Part shown: positions 36,424 to 45,496 of the stretch, one piece after another
How positions within the stretch are numbered: the stretch's first letter is position 1
How the letters are laid out: each line of letters begins with the position of its first letter
DNA from: Rhodobacterales bacterium 56_14_T64
GTDB taxonomy: Bacteria; Pseudomonadota; Alphaproteobacteria; Rhodobacterales; Rhodobacteraceae
DNA length: 64,000 nt
Direction: 5' to 3'
Assembly: GCA_002162795.1 (NCBI GenBank)
Contig: MAAY01000057.1
Location: 1-64,000, forward strand
Notes under the pieces: model-generated
The model's database searches: none
What the model was told of the DNA's origin: nothing
Seen by the model: only the letters and a program-made list of their open reading frames with translations
Made by a program: the position numbers and the translations under genes

Positions 36424-38547
36424 ATGTTTAACGTGACTAAGAAATCGATCCAGTGGGGCGAAGAAACGCTGACACTGGAAACCGGCAAAGTTGCCCGTCA
36501 GGCTGACGGCTCGGTCATCGCCACTCTGGGCGAGACCAGCGTTATGGCCAACGTGACTTTTGCCCGCAAGCAAAAGCCCGGCCAGGACTTCTTCCCCCTG
36601 ACCGTGCATTACCAAGAGAAATACTATGCCGCTGGTAAAGTACCAGGTGGCTTCTTCAAGCGTGAGGCTCGCCCCACCGAGAAGGAAACTCTGACCGCAC
36701 GTCTGATCGACCGTCCGATCCGTCCGCTGTTTGTTCCTGGCTTCAAAAACGAAGTTCTGGTGATGTGCACTGTGCTGTCCCACGATCTGGTCAACGACCC
36801 AGACATGGTTGCAATGATCGCTGCTTCGGCTGCGCTGACCATCTCGGGTGCTCCGTTCATGGGCCCGATCGCCAACTGCCGCGTTGGCTTTGAAGATGGC
36901 GAATACGTTCTCAACCCAACAGTTGACGACATGCAGGACCTGCGCCTGAACCCTGAACAGCGTCTTGATCTGGTTGTTGCCGGCACCAAAGACGCCGTGA
37001 TGATGGTTGAGTCCGAAGCATATGAACTTTCTGAGGCTGAAATGCTGGGCGCTGTCAACTTTGCTCACGAGCAGATCCAACCCGTTCTGGACCTGATCAT
37101 CTCGCTGGCCGAAGATTGCGCAAAAGAGCCGTTCAACTTCGCTGCCCCGGATTACTCGGACCTGTTTGAAGCTGTTAAAGCTGCTGGCGACACCGCAATG
37201 CGCGCCGCCTTTGCGATCAGCGACAAGCAAGAACGTACTTCAGCTGTTTCTGCTGCCCGCGACACCATCAAGGCTGCATTGAGCGAAGAGCAACTGGACG
37301 ACGCGAATCTTGGTTCCGCTCTGAAAAAGCTCGAAGCTGGCATCCTGCGTGGCGACGTTGTCAAAACTGGCATTCGTATCGACGGTCGTAAAACCGACGA
37401 GATCCGCCCAATCGTTTCGGAAACTGGCCTGCTGCCGCGGACCCACGGTTCGGCACTGTTCACCCGTGGAGAAACTCAGGGTCTGGTTGTCACCACTCTG
37501 GGTACCGGAGACGACGAGCAGTTCATCGATGCACTGCATGGCAACTTCAAATCCAACTTCATGCTGCACTACAACTTCCCGCCCTATTCGGTTGGTGAAG
37601 TTGGTCGGGTCAGCGGCCCAGGTCGTCGTGAAATCGGTCACGGTAAACTGGCATGGCGCGCCCTTCAGGCTGTTCTGCCCGCTTCGACTGATTTCCCATA
37701 CACCATCCGTTTGGTGTCCGAGATCACCGAATCGAACGGTTCCTCCTCGATGGCTTCTGTCTGTGGCGGTTCGCTGTCGATGATGGACGCTGGTGTGCCT
37801 CTGAAAGCTGCTGTTGCAGGCGTTGCCATGGGTCTGATCCTGGAAGAAGACGGTTCCTACGCGATCCTGTCCGACATCCTGGGCGACGAAGATCACCTCG
37901 GCGACATGGACTTCAAAGTGGCCGGTACCGAAAAAGGTATCACGTCGCTGCAGATGGACATCAAGATTGCCGGCATTACACCGGAAATCATGGAGAAAGC
38001 CCTGGAGCAGGCCAAAGCTGGCCGTGTTCACATCCTGGGTGAGATGGCCAACGCACTGACCGAAGCTTCTGACTTCTCGGTTCACGCGCCGCGCATCGAA
38101 ACCATGCAGATCCCCACCGACAAGATCCGTGAAGTCATCGGATCCGGCGGTAAAGTGATCCGCGAAATCGTCGAAGTTTCGGGTGCCAAGGTCGACATCA
38201 ACGACGAAGGCATCATCAAGATTGCATCGCCAAACGCCGATTCGATCAAGAAAGCCTACGACATGATCCACTCGATCGTGGCCGAGCCAGAAGAAGGTGC
38301 CATCTACACCGGTACCGTTGTCAAAATCGTCGACTTCGGCGCTTTTGTGAACTTCTTCGGCAAGCGCGACGGTCTGGTCCACGTGTCTCAGATCGAAAAC
38401 CGCCGCCTGAACCACCCGTCAGATGTTCTGAAGGAAGGCCAGGAAGTGAAAGTAAAGCTGTTGGGCTTTGACGATCGCGGCAAGGTTCGCCTGTCGATGA
38501 AGATCGTCGACCAGTCCACTGGCGAAGAGATCAAACCAGAAGAGTAA
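36424..38547 (+). CDS. pnp: Polynucleotide phosphorylase
   Basis: A 707-residue PNPase: two RNase PH-like domains ([38 protein letters not shown]), catalytic region [21 protein letters not shown] domain ([15 protein letters not shown]) and C-terminal S1 domain ([17 protein letters not shown]). It degrades RNA 3'-5' with phosphate and joins the degradosome. ATG at 36424 is chosen over the adjacent GTG at 36421. Codon use is strongly biased, as in highly expressed genes. Confidence 0.97.
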   Translation: MFNVTKKSIQWGEETLTLETGKVARQADGSVIATLGETSVMANVTFARKQKPGQDFFPLTVHYQEKYYAAGKVPGGFFKREARPTEKETLTARLIDRPIRPLFVPGFKNEVLVMCTVLSHDLVNDPDMVAMIAASAALTISGAPFMGPIANCRVGFEDGEYVLNPTVDDMQDLRLNPEQRLDLVVAGTKDAVMMVESEAYELSEAEMLGAVNFAHEQIQPVLDLIISLAEDCAKEPFNFAAPDYSDLFEAVKAAGDTAMRAAFAISDKQERTSAVSAARDTIKAALSEEQLDDANLGSALKKLEAGILRGDVVKTGIRIDGRKTDEIRPIVSETGLLPRTHGSALFTRGETQGLVVTTLGTGDDEQFIDALHGNFKSNFMLHYNFPPYSVGEVGRVSGPGRREIGHGKLAWRALQAVLPASTDFPYTIRLVSEITESNGSSSMASVCGGSLSMMDAGVPLKAAVAGVAMGLILEEDGSYAILSDILGDEDHLGDMDFKVAGTEKGITSLQMDIKIAGITPEIMEKALEQAKAGRVHILGEMANALTEASDFSVHAPRIETMQIPTDKIREVIGSGGKVIREIVEVSGAKVDINDEGIIKIASPNADSIKKAYDMIHSIVAEPEEGAIYTGTVVKIVDFGAFVNFFGKRDGLVHVSQIENRRLNHPSDVLKEGQEVKVKLLGFDDRGKVRLSMKIVDQSTGEEIKPEE

Positions 38548-38581
38548 GCCAACCCGGTTTTACGCTTTTGAGAATTACGGA

Positions 38582-38609
38582 GGCCCCGCTGGCAACAGCG
38601 GGGCCTTTT
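38582..38609 (+). terminator. Intrinsic terminator of pnp
   Basis: GGCCCCGCTG/CAGCGGGGCC, a perfect 10-bp stem with GCAA loop, followed by TTTT, 34 bases after the pnp stop. Confidence 0.93.
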
Positions 38610-38703
38610 ACTATAGGGGGGGCAGTGCAAGTTAAACACGCGCCAACAATTCAATCAGCCGATTAGTGTCGTGCATCTACAATAGATAACCGCAGGCAAT
38701 TTT

Positions 38704-39153
38704 TTAATGGGCTTGCCATGAGACGGGGCACCAAGCCTGGCCACTGTCATTCCAATATTCAAAGAAAACACAAGTTTTGTTAAACGTTTTCAGGGCAAAA
38801 AACGACAAAATGCACGTGACAAGCACAATCATAAAAATAGCCGCCTCACTCAGTATTTCCGGTGTCTTCCTTCGCAATCTCCATAAGTAGAACGAGCACG
38901 AAAAGGGGATTCCGATGAGAAAAAAGTCGATTACGAACGAATGCCATTTCGGCGCTTTCCAGAAAATGAACGGGCTTTCATGAGGATACAGGAATGTCGA
39001 AATGGATACTGCAATACCCACGGCAAGCAGTAGGCACCAAGCCCCCATAATCCGCCTGCTTTTCGGGTAAGTCGGCAACATCACAAGGATTGCGAAGGGG
39101 ATCACAGGCAACAACAATACAATCACGAAGACAATAGGAACCAAAATCTCCAA
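38704..39153 (-). CDS. Hypothetical membrane protein (four membrane segments)
   Basis: The 149-residue protein is strongly hydrophobic with about four membrane helices (IVFVIVLLLPVIPFAILVML; IMGAWCLLLAVGIAVSISTF; FVIDFFLIGIPFSCSFYLW; AAIFMIVLVTCILSFFAL) and a Cys-containing C-terminus. I do not recognise the family. Translation probably begins at a TTG at 39153, since AAGGAT lies 5-6 bases upstream and no nearby ATG has such a site. The DNA is AT-richer than the surroundings, suggesting acquired DNA. Upstream on the same strand lies the 42-residue mini-gene. Confidence 0.6.
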   Translation of the reverse strand: MEILVPIVFVIVLLLPVIPFAILVMLPTYPKSRRIMGAWCLLLAVGIAVSISTFLYPHESPFIFWKAPKWHSFVIDFFLIGIPFSCSFYLWRLRRKTPEILSEAAIFMIVLVTCILSFFALKTFNKTCVFFEYWNDSGQAWCPVSWQAH

Positions 39154-39186
39154 TTTTTATCCTTTCACGGAACCGCAAGTTTACAG

Positions 39187-39315
39187 TTACGTCCCATCCT
39201 GATCCACAATCATCGGCATACAGGCACAAGCCCTAAGCGAATTCACATAGAGCGCCGCGCCAGCAGCAGCCCCGGTGAGTGCAATCGCTACGGCAAACAT
39301 CCATTTCACAGTCAT
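39187..39315 (-). CDS. Small membrane or exported protein, 42 residues
   Basis: This short frame has a clear ribosome-binding sequence (AGAAGGAT, 6-7 bases before ATG). It encodes one hydrophobic helix (MFAVAIALTGAAAGAALYV) followed by NSLRACACMPMIVDQDGT, with a Cys-Ala-Cys pair. The helix could be a membrane anchor or a signal peptide. No family is recognised. It lies 33 bases upstream of the four-helix membrane protein and may be co-transcribed with it. Confidence 0.5.
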   Translation of the reverse strand: MTVKWMFAVAIALTGAAAGAALYVNSLRACACMPMIVDQDGT

Positions 39316-39348
39316 TATTCGATCCTTCTCTTGCGCGGTCGCAACAGC

Positions 39349-39915
39349 CTAAAACTGCAAATACCGCTTCTGCGCCCAACCTGTCTTGTCGCCCAACACA
39401 ACGGCGCACCACTCTTGCCCACTGGCACCCGCAACACAGTCCATCACCGACACCCTAACGGTCGGCGATATCGCGACCGCTGTGCCGGCTTCTTCGGATG
39501 GTGCCAAACGCAGCATCAGGAATGTATCAATAAGCACCCCTGTGACCTGAGCCCACTGCTGCGGGTGCGAAGGATCACCTTCACGCAAATAGACAGTCCG
39601 GCCATACCCCTGCAGGCAGCCCCAAGTAACCTGACACCATAAATTGTGTAGGCGTTGCCTGCATTTCCCCTTTACCACTCCGGTGGCCGAACTCGGCAGA
39701 ACACCCGTGACTGTCGTATTCATACGAGGCCGCGAATGTAGCGTCAGCACTATCCCTGATGGGATACCGTCAACAAACAGCGCCCCGTCAAGCGCGGCAC
39801 AGCTAGCATAAGCTTCTTTTGGCAATGGTGGGATCAGCTCAGCAGGTGGCGCCTGTTCAGCCAGACAAACACCGGCAGGCAGACAAAGGATCAACCCTAA
39901 AATTATGTTTTTCAT
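39349..39915 (-). CDS. Exported protein with SH3b-like repeats
   Basis: The 188-residue protein has a signal peptide (ILGLILCLPAGVCLA). The mature part has two copies of an SH3b-like pattern: LTLHSRPRMNTTVTGVLP...LWCQVTWGCLQGYGRTVYL and LMLRLAPSEEAGTAVAISP...EWCAVVLGDKTGWAQKRYL. This 'W-C-x-V ... G-W-x-x-x-x-Y-L' ending is typical of bacterial SH3 domains that bind cell-wall or protein ligands. It is divergent from the PepSY-like gene. Ligand unknown. Confidence 0.72.
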   Translation of the reverse strand: MKNIILGLILCLPAGVCLAEQAPPAELIPPLPKEAYASCAALDGALFVDGIPSGIVLTLHSRPRMNTTVTGVLPSSATGVVKGKCRQRLHNLWCQVTWGCLQGYGRTVYLREGDPSHPQQWAQVTGVLIDTFLMLRLAPSEEAGTAVAISPTVRVSVMDCVAGASGQEWCAVVLGDKTGWAQKRYLQF

Positions 39916-40101
39916 GTTTCCGCTTCAATACCGGTGAAATCTGTTCTCAATCTCTGGTGCCTTAGAGCAATGACAGTTTGTGCCACAAGACAGCGCATAA
40001 ACCTTAGTCCAATCCCCTGCAAAACCAACCAAAAACCAATCGTAGCGCACTCGCCCCCTCCCCACCTCATTATCACCGAAACGCAAAAACGGAGATGCGA
40101 C

Positions 40102-40368
40102 ATGGAAAATCTGAAAACACTCACCCTGGTTGGCCTGCTGATTGGTGCCCCTGCTCTGGCGATGGCAAATATCTCGGTCGGCGACACAGTCGGCACTGAC
40201 GCGGCCGAAATCCGCGCCGTCGTCGAGGCGCAGGGTTACACAGTGAGTGAAATTGAAATCGAAGACGGCGAGATCGAGGTTGAAGTCCTGCTGGATGGCG
40301 TGGAAACTGAATTGGTTGTAGATATGACCACAGGCATCGTCACCGAGATCGAACTCGAAGACGACTAA
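40102..40368 (+). CDS. Small periplasmic PepSY-domain protein
   Basis: An 88-residue protein with a signal peptide (LTLVGLLIGAPALAMA) and one PepSY domain: EIRAVVEAQGYTVSEIEIEDGEIEVEVLLDGVETELVVDMTTGIV. Such domains bind peptides or inhibit proteases in the envelope. GGAGATG lies 9 bases before the ATG; the open frame upstream to 39934 is not coding-like. The LuxR-type gene follows 22 bases later, so the two are probably one operon. Confidence 0.78.
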   Translation: MENLKTLTLVGLLIGAPALAMANISVGDTVGTDAAEIRAVVEAQGYTVSEIEIEDGEIEVEVLLDGVETELVVDMTTGIVTEIELEDD

Positions 40369-40390
40369 TCACAAACGCATAGGGAGCCAC

Positions 40391-40915
40391 ATGCAGAAAT
40401 CCGCCTTATTCTGGCTCTGGCTCCTCTTGGTGGTGCAGGTCTCCTGCGCCACTTTCTTTGTGTTTGACGCCGTTGCCGATTGGTCTGGGACTGAACAACC
40501 AGCCAATTCCAGCCCCTACCATGCCCTGGAACTGCTGGTGGCGCTGGCGTTATTTGGCGGCTTACTGGCCACCATTCTACAGATCCGCGCCCTGGCACGC
40601 AGACACCAGCAGATCAGCCGCCAGCTCGACGTTGCTTCGGGTGCTTTTGCCCAGGTGATCGAACAGCAGTTTGACGACTGGCATCTCAGTACCGCCGAGC
40701 GCGATGTCGCCCTTCTGGCGATCAAGGGCCTGGCGGTGGCCGAAATCGCCGCCCTGCGCCAAACCAAAGAGGGCACGGTCAAGGCCCAATGTGCCGCCGT
40801 CTACCGCAAGGCGGGCGTCACCGGGCGGCTGCAACTTCTCAGCTCTTTCATCGAGGAGCTGCTGGCCGAGCCCCTGCTACCTGCCGATCAGCCCCTTGCG
40901 ACCTCCCTCACCTAG
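40391..40915 (+). CDS. Membrane-anchored LuxR-type HTH protein
   Basis: The 174-residue protein has two N-terminal membrane segments (LFWLWLLLVVQVSCATFFVF; LELLVALALFGGLLATILQI), a helical linker and a C-terminal GerE/LuxR HTH: LSTAERDVALLAIKGLAVAEIAALRQTKEGTVKAQCAAVYRKAGV. There is no receiver or autoinducer domain, so DNA binding seems tied to the inner membrane. It likely regulates the upstream PepSY gene or nearby envelope genes (inference). It ends 9 bases before the GT25 gene. Confidence 0.82.
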   Translation: MQKSALFWLWLLLVVQVSCATFFVFDAVADWSGTEQPANSSPYHALELLVALALFGGLLATILQIRALARRHQQISRQLDVASGAFAQVIEQQFDDWHLSTAERDVALLAIKGLAVAEIAALRQTKEGTVKAQCAAVYRKAGVTGRLQLLSSFIEELLAEPLLPADQPLATSLT

Positions 40916-40924
40916 GCCTGCCTT

Positions 40925-41647
40925 ATGCGCTCTTTTATCATTCACATGTCATCCAGCACCGCGCGGCGGCACAATGCCGAACAGCTCTGCGCCAGCCTCC
41001 CCAATGGAGAACTGGTCGAGGCGGTGAACGGGCGCGATCCGCAACAGATCAACTCGGTCGACCTGCACCCCGGCAGCCTATACCGCCCACACTACCCCTT
41101 TGCGCTGCGCCCGGCGGAAATTGGCGTCTTCCAAAGCCACCGAAAAATCTGGCAGATGATCGTTGACCAGAATCTCGACTATGCCCTGATCACCGAAGAC
41201 GACCTGCAAATCGATCCCTTGCGTTTTGCCTCTGCCCTGCAGATCCTTCGCACTCATGCCACCGCCGACAGTTACATCCGCCTGCCGGTCAAACAACGTG
41301 AGAAACCGGCGCAGGTATTGGCCGAACAGGATGGCCAATACCTGATCCTGCCAAAAACCATCGGCCTGCAATGCATCTGTCAAGTGGTTGGCGGCAAGGC
41401 CGCGCAACGTTTGCTCGCCGCCACCAGTAGCATTGACCGCCCCGTCGACACCTTCCTGCAACTGCACTGGCTGACCAACCAACCCGTCCATGCCCTGCTT
41501 GGCGTCGGTAACCGCGAAGTCGCTGCACAAATTGGCGGCTCCACCATCCAGTCCCACATACCGGCCCGACACAAACTTGCGCGCGAACTCAAACGCGGCC
41601 TCTATCGCGCCCGGCTCTGGGCACAGTCCCAAAAACCACAGCCCTAG
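40925..41647 (+). CDS. Glycosyltransferase family 25 protein (LPS biosynthesis type)
   Basis: A 240-residue cytoplasmic enzyme. SFIIHMSSSTARRHNAEQL opens the GT25 fold, ALRPAEIGVFQSHRKIWQMI is the family's 'GExGCxxSH' block (here Ile-Gly-Val-Phe-Gln-Ser-His), and ALITEDDLQID provides the DxD-like acid cluster. GT25 members add galactose or glucose to LPS or other glycans. Third gene of the PepSY-LuxR-GT25 run. Confidence 0.82.
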   Translation: MRSFIIHMSSSTARRHNAEQLCASLPNGELVEAVNGRDPQQINSVDLHPGSLYRPHYPFALRPAEIGVFQSHRKIWQMIVDQNLDYALITEDDLQIDPLRFASALQILRTHATADSYIRLPVKQREKPAQVLAEQDGQYLILPKTIGLQCICQVVGGKAAQRLLAATSSIDRPVDTFLQLHWLTNQPVHALLGVGNREVAAQIGGSTIQSHIPARHKLARELKRGLYRARLWAQSQKPQP

Positions 41648-41652
41648 CCCCG

Positions 41653-41713
41653 CTCTTCATCTGGCTAAAATATCCTCGGAGGAGAATGTGGCAAAGCCTA
41701 TAGGCTTTGCCAC
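41653..41713 (+). repeat. Composite 3'-end element, copy 3, with a 26-nt perfect palindrome
   Basis: Bases 41653-41684 (CTCTTCATCTGGCTA, AAATATCCTCGGAGGAG) begin 6 bases after the GT25 stop. Three bases later is GTGGCAAAGCCTA/TAGGCTTTGCCAC, a perfect inverted repeat (41688-41713). The peroxiredoxin gene converges at 41744. Confidence 0.65.
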
Positions 41714-41743
41714 AGAGGGGGCAGACAGCCCACTCTTTGTCTT

Positions 41744-42394
41744 TTACTTTGGAGCCTTGGTCTTACGCAGATAAGGGAAGATGGTTTCAAACTCGCCAAA
41801 CTTCGCTTTGGCATCCTCGTTGGACACTGCCGGTGGAATGATTACGTCTTCGCCCGGCACCCAATTGGCCGGCGTCGCAACACCCTTGGTCGACATCTGC
41901 AACCCGTCCAGCGCCCGCAGGATCTCGGCAAAGTTACGACCCACAGTCATCGGATAGGTCATCGACAGCTTCAGCTGCTTGTCCGGCCCAATGATGAACA
42001 CCGACCGCACGGTGGCACTATGCGCGGGCGTACGTCCGTCGGGCATATAGGCTTCGGCGGGCAGCATATCAAAGGCTTTGGACACGGCGAGGCCATCGTC
42101 AGCGATGATCGGGAAATTCGCAGCAGCGCCTCCATAGTTCTCAATGTCGGTCTTCCACTTCTTGTGGTCCTCGACACCATCAACCGACACGCCCATCACT
42201 TTGGTGTTGCGGGCAGCCCATTCGTCAGCCAACTGCGCCACGGCTGAAAATTCCGTTGTGCAAACCGGGGTGAAATCTTTGGGATGGGAAAAAAGGATTG
42301 CCCAGCTGTCGCCGATCCAGTCGTGGAACGTAACAGTTCCTTGGTCAGTTTCGGCGGTGAAATTCGGAACCACATCGTTGATGCGCAGGCCCAT
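41744..42394 (-). CDS. 1-Cys peroxiredoxin (Prx6 type)
   Basis: The 216-residue protein has the peroxidatic Cys in DFTPVCTTEFSAV, Arg in the C-terminal half (SATVRSVFIIGPDK) and a long C-terminal domain typical of Prx6 enzymes (about 215 residues). No resolving Cys is visible, so it is a 1-Cys type that reduces H2O2 and alkyl hydroperoxides. AGGAGATTGCC precedes the ATG. An inverted repeat lies 25 bases upstream of the start. Confidence 0.92.
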   Translation of the reverse strand: MGLRINDVVPNFTAETDQGTVTFHDWIGDSWAILFSHPKDFTPVCTTEFSAVAQLADEWAARNTKVMGVSVDGVEDHKKWKTDIENYGGAAANFPIIADDGLAVSKAFDMLPAEAYMPDGRTPAHSATVRSVFIIGPDKQLKLSMTYPMTVGRNFAEILRALDGLQMSTKGVATPANWVPGEDVIIPPAVSNEDAKAKFGEFETIFPYLRKTKAPK

Positions 42395-42418
42395 GGCAAT
42401 CTCCTATCATGTCAAATT

Positions 42419-42440
42419 ACGAGTCGTATGAACGACTAGT
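42419..42440. promoter_or_regulatory. Inverted repeat upstream of the peroxiredoxin gene
   Basis: ACgAGTCGT-ATGA-ACGACTaGT: 9-bp arms with one mismatch around a 4-base centre, 25-46 bases upstream of the start. It could be an operator or part of the core promoter. No OxyR consensus is claimed. Confidence 0.45.
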
Positions 42441-42671
42441 TAAGTACTATTCCGCAACGTTACATCCCCTTAACCGCCACACCAGCGGAAAACACCCACC
42501 CCGCTCGTCGATACAAAAAAGGTCGGCCGTGCAGCGGGTTATTCTTCGGGTTTCCCATTGTCGGTCAAACGGTAAAACAAGGTCTCTTGCCGAGACACGA
42601 TCCCAGTGACAGAGTGGCGCCGATTCCCCGACCGTTTGGTTGGGAACACAGTCTGTTTGGGAGAACAGGAC
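42441..42671. other. Non-coding stretch upstream of the aldehyde dehydrogenase
   Basis: Between the peroxiredoxin operator and the aldehyde dehydrogenase ATG I see no convincing gene. It has a small inverted repeat GTCTC/GAGAC around TTGCC near 42580-42596 and pyrimidine-rich tracts. It probably holds the two divergent promoters. Confidence 0.5.
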
Positions 42672-44111
42672 ATGATTGAAAAACGTGATTTTTACATCAA
42701 CGGCCAGTGGGTCGCCCCGTCGCAAGCCAATGACTTTGCGGTGATTGATCCCTCAACCGAGGACGCCTGCGCGGTAATCTCGCTAGGCAGCGAGGCGGAT
42801 ACCAACGCCGCCGTTGCTGCTGCCAAGGCCGCACTGCCGGGCTGGATCGCCACCCCGCCTGCCGAACGCATTGCAATGGTCGAAAAACTGATCGAAGGGT
42901 ACAAGACCCGCGGCGAAGATCTGGCTCAGGCGATGTCTGCTGAGATGGGTGCCCCCATAGATATGGCACGCAGCCAGCAAGTTGGCGCCGGCATCTGGCA
43001 CCTGCAAAACTTCATCCGGGCCGCCAAAGAGTTTGAGTTTGAAAAGCCGCTTGGCGACCACGCCCCCAATGACATGATCATCCACGAGGCCGTTGGCGTT
43101 GCAGCGCTGATCACGCCGTGGAACTGGCCGATGAACCAGATCACACTCAAGGTAGGCGCGGCTGCGATTGCCGGCTGCACCATGGTTCTGAAACCATCCG
43201 AGCAAAGCCCGCTGAACGCGATGATCTTTGCCGAGATGATGGACGAGGCTGGTTTTCCGGCTGGTGTCTTTAACTTGGTCAATGGCGACGGTGTGGGCGT
43301 CGGCTCATCCCTGTCCTCGCACCCGGATGTCGACATGGTGTCCTTTACTGGATCCACCCGTGCGGGCACGGCGATTTCAAAGTCCGCCGCAGACACCCTG
43401 AAAAAGGTGCATCTGGAGCTGGGCGGCAAAGGTGCCAACGTGATCTTTGACGATGCCGATGAAAAGGCTGTCAAACGTGGTGTGTTGCACATGATGAACA
43501 ACACCGGTCAAAGCTGCAACGCACCCAGCCGGATGCTGGTTCAGCGTGGCGTTTACGATCAGGCTGTTGCCACCGCTGCCGAGGTTGCCGCCAAGATCAG
43601 TGTTGGCCCCGCATCGGAAGAAGGTCGCCACATCGGACCGGTCGTCAACGAGCTTCAATGGGGTAAGATCCAGGATCTGATCCAGGCCGGCATTGATGAA
43701 GGCGCCAAGTTGGTCGCCGGTGGTACCGGTCGCCCGGACGGTCTGAACAAAGGCTTCTACGTTAAACCCACCATTTTCGCAGATGTGAACAATCAGATGG
43801 TTGTCGCGCGTGAGGAAATCTTTGGCCCGGTTCTGGCGATGATCCCTTTTGACACCGAAGAGGAAGCCATCGAGATCGCCAATGACACGCCTTATGGCCT
43901 GACCAACTATGTCCAGACACAGGACATGGGTCGCGCCAACCGGATGGCCCGTCAGTTGCGGTCAGGTATGGTTGAAATGAACGGTCAGGCCCGCTCTGCC
44001 GGATCGCCCTTTGGTGGCATGAAGCAATCCGGCAATGGCCGTGAAGGCGGCAGCTGGGGCATCGAGGACTTCCTTGAAGTCAAAGCCGTTGGCGGCTGGG
44101 CCGCCGAATAA
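42672..44111 (+). CDS. Aldehyde dehydrogenase family protein
   Basis: A 479-residue enzyme with all key residues: ALITPWNWPMNQ (cofactor Asn/Trp loop), VSFTGSTRAG, general base Glu in HLELGGKGANV, catalytic Cys in NTGQSCNAPSRML and EEIFGPVLAM. Closest in style to the NAD(P)+-dependent group acting on small aldehydes; substrate unknown. ATG at 42672 follows AACAGGAC; the frame back to 42606 lacks family similarity. Single gene with its own terminator. Confidence 0.9.
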   Translation: MIEKRDFYINGQWVAPSQANDFAVIDPSTEDACAVISLGSEADTNAAVAAAKAALPGWIATPPAERIAMVEKLIEGYKTRGEDLAQAMSAEMGAPIDMARSQQVGAGIWHLQNFIRAAKEFEFEKPLGDHAPNDMIIHEAVGVAALITPWNWPMNQITLKVGAAAIAGCTMVLKPSEQSPLNAMIFAEMMDEAGFPAGVFNLVNGDGVGVGSSLSSHPDVDMVSFTGSTRAGTAISKSAADTLKKVHLELGGKGANVIFDDADEKAVKRGVLHMMNNTGQSCNAPSRMLVQRGVYDQAVATAAEVAAKISVGPASEEGRHIGPVVNELQWGKIQDLIQAGIDEGAKLVAGGTGRPDGLNKGFYVKPTIFADVNNQMVVAREEIFGPVLAMIPFDTEEEAIEIANDTPYGLTNYVQTQDMGRANRMARQLRSGMVEMNGQARSAGSPFGGMKQSGNGREGGSWGIEDFLEVKAVGGWAAE

Positions 44112-44132
44112 GCGACTTGCCACAAACATCAA

Positions 44133-44158
44133 AAAGCCGCCCTGTTGGGCGGCTTTTC
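44133..44158. terminator. Bidirectional intrinsic terminator
   Basis: AAAAGCCGCCC/GGGCGGCTTTT with loop TGTT, 21 bases after the aldehyde dehydrogenase stop and 17 before the SDR stop. A-tract and T-tract on the two sides make it usable from both strands. Confidence 0.9.
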
Positions 44159-44175
44159 TTCTTAGTCCCAGTTGT

Positions 44176-44931
44176 TCAGACCAACCGCACCGACACACCG
44201 CCATCTGCCAGCACCGGGCTGCCAGTGACAAACCCAGCCCGATCCGACAGCAGGAACATGGCCACCTGGGCGATCTCTGCCGGTTGCGCCATCCGTTTCA
44301 GCGGATGCAGCCCGGCAATGAACGCATGGGTCTCGGCATCATCGCCAGCCATCGCCGTCAGAGTACCACCGGGTAATAGCGTGTTGGCCCGCACACCGTC
44401 CGCTCCGTGATCTGCCGCCAGCGATTGCGCCAGGCCAACCAGCCCCGCCTTGGCCGCCGCATAAGCCCCCATCCCCGGCATACCGCCATTGGAATAGCCA
44501 ACAAAAGATGAGGTGAACAGGATCGAGCCACCGCCGCGTTTCACCATTGCAGGAACCTGCGCTTTGGCGGCGTAAAACCCACTGGTCAGGTTGGTTTCGA
44601 TCACCGCGTTCCAGGTCTCGGCGGACATCTCGCCAACCGGCCCCATGTCACCCATCATCCCTGCGTTGTTGAAGGCCCCGTCCAGGCCGCCAAAGCTTTC
44701 GGTGGCCAGATCCACCAAGGCCTGAGCATAGCCGACATCCGTGACGTCCCCGGCCAGCGTCACCGCGGTACCGTTGCTTTGGGTGATTTGCCCGGCGACC
44801 TGATCCAACTCCTTACCCCGTCTAGCCCCCAGCACCAGGTTGGCGCCTTCCGCTGCAAACAACAATGCCGCTGCCGCACCAATGCCGCTGCTGGCCCCGG
44901 TGATGACGATGGTTTTGTCTTTGAGTTCCAT
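44176..44931 (-). CDS. Short-chain dehydrogenase/reductase
   Basis: A 251-residue classical SDR: TGASSGIGAAAALLFA at the cofactor site, FNNAGMMG, Ser in LFTSSFVGYS, and the catalytic YAAAKAGLVGL (Tyr-x-x-x-Lys). The ARRGKEL segment after strand 2 suggests NADP(H). Substrate unknown. Start at 44931 (MELKDKTI), with CAGGGAAAAC upstream; the frame to 44985 is unlike the family. Confidence 0.9.
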   Translation of the reverse strand: MELKDKTIVITGASSGIGAAAALLFAAEGANLVLGARRGKELDQVAGQITQSNGTAVTLAGDVTDVGYAQALVDLATESFGGLDGAFNNAGMMGDMGPVGEMSAETWNAVIETNLTSGFYAAKAQVPAMVKRGGGSILFTSSFVGYSNGGMPGMGAYAAAKAGLVGLAQSLAADHGADGVRANTLLPGGTLTAMAGDDAETHAFIAGLHPLKRMAQPAEIAQVAMFLLSDRAGFVTGSPVLADGGVSVRLV

Positions 44932-45052
44932 AATGTGTTTTCCCTGTGATAATTCACAGGGCCACATGACCGCCCAACGCGGCACCCGGCGACCCGTTTC
45001 ATGCGCACCCAGTCAGCTGCTGCAACAAGGCGCAAGAAACGGATCGTGAGGG

Positions 45053-45496
45053 TCAACCGGGCGGCATCAGCTCGACCATCAATTGCGGCACCCCGTCCGA
45101 GGTTTTGCTGACCGAGCAGCCATCCCAGCCGATTGTACCGCTGACCCGCTGGCGAAAGTTCGAGAAGCTGTCAAACGTCACCACATCGACCGGTTCATCA
45201 AAATGCAGGGTAATGCGCCGTTGCTCGCCCTCACCCAACAAGGTCAGGCCGCGGATGGTGGCGGTAAACCCCCGACCCAGATAGCGGCCCTGCACCCGCT
45301 CACCAACCCGCAGATGCAGCCTGTTGCCGGCCTGAGCACAGAGCGTGTTCCAGTCTCGCATCCCGTGCTGCTGCGCCAAAAGTTCCAGCGATTTACTGTG
45401 ACCGATATCAACACCGCTGGATCGCAGTTTTTCACGCAGACGTTTTGCCTGCGCCTTTAGCTCCGCAACTGGAGCCAGATTTGAAGTATTCATCAT
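45053..45496 (-). CDS. Glyoxalase-superfamily-type small protein with C-terminal unknown domain
   Basis: The 147-residue protein begins with a helical block (LKAQAKRLREKLRSSGVDIGHSKSLELLAQQHGMRDWNTLCA) found in proteins annotated as glyoxalase superfamily (PF20066-like) in Rhodobacterales. The rest (LRVGERVQGRYLGRGFTATIRG, ITLHFDEPVDVVTFDSFSNFRQRVSG) is beta-rich and unassigned. No metal-binding set is evident. Function unknown. Stand-alone gene. Confidence 0.65.
   Translation of the reverse strand: MMNTSNLAPVAELKAQAKRLREKLRSSGVDIGHSKSLELLAQQHGMRDWNTLCAQAGNRLHLRVGERVQGRYLGRGFTATIRGLTLLGEGEQRRITLHFDEPVDVVTFDSFSNFRQRVSGTIGWDGCSVSKTSDGVPQLMVELMPPG

Noticed and set aside
39912-40196. 94-residue minus-strand frame between the SH3b and PepSY genes
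   Set aside because: It overlaps the PepSY start and the promoter region, and has no family motif or ribosome-binding sequence.
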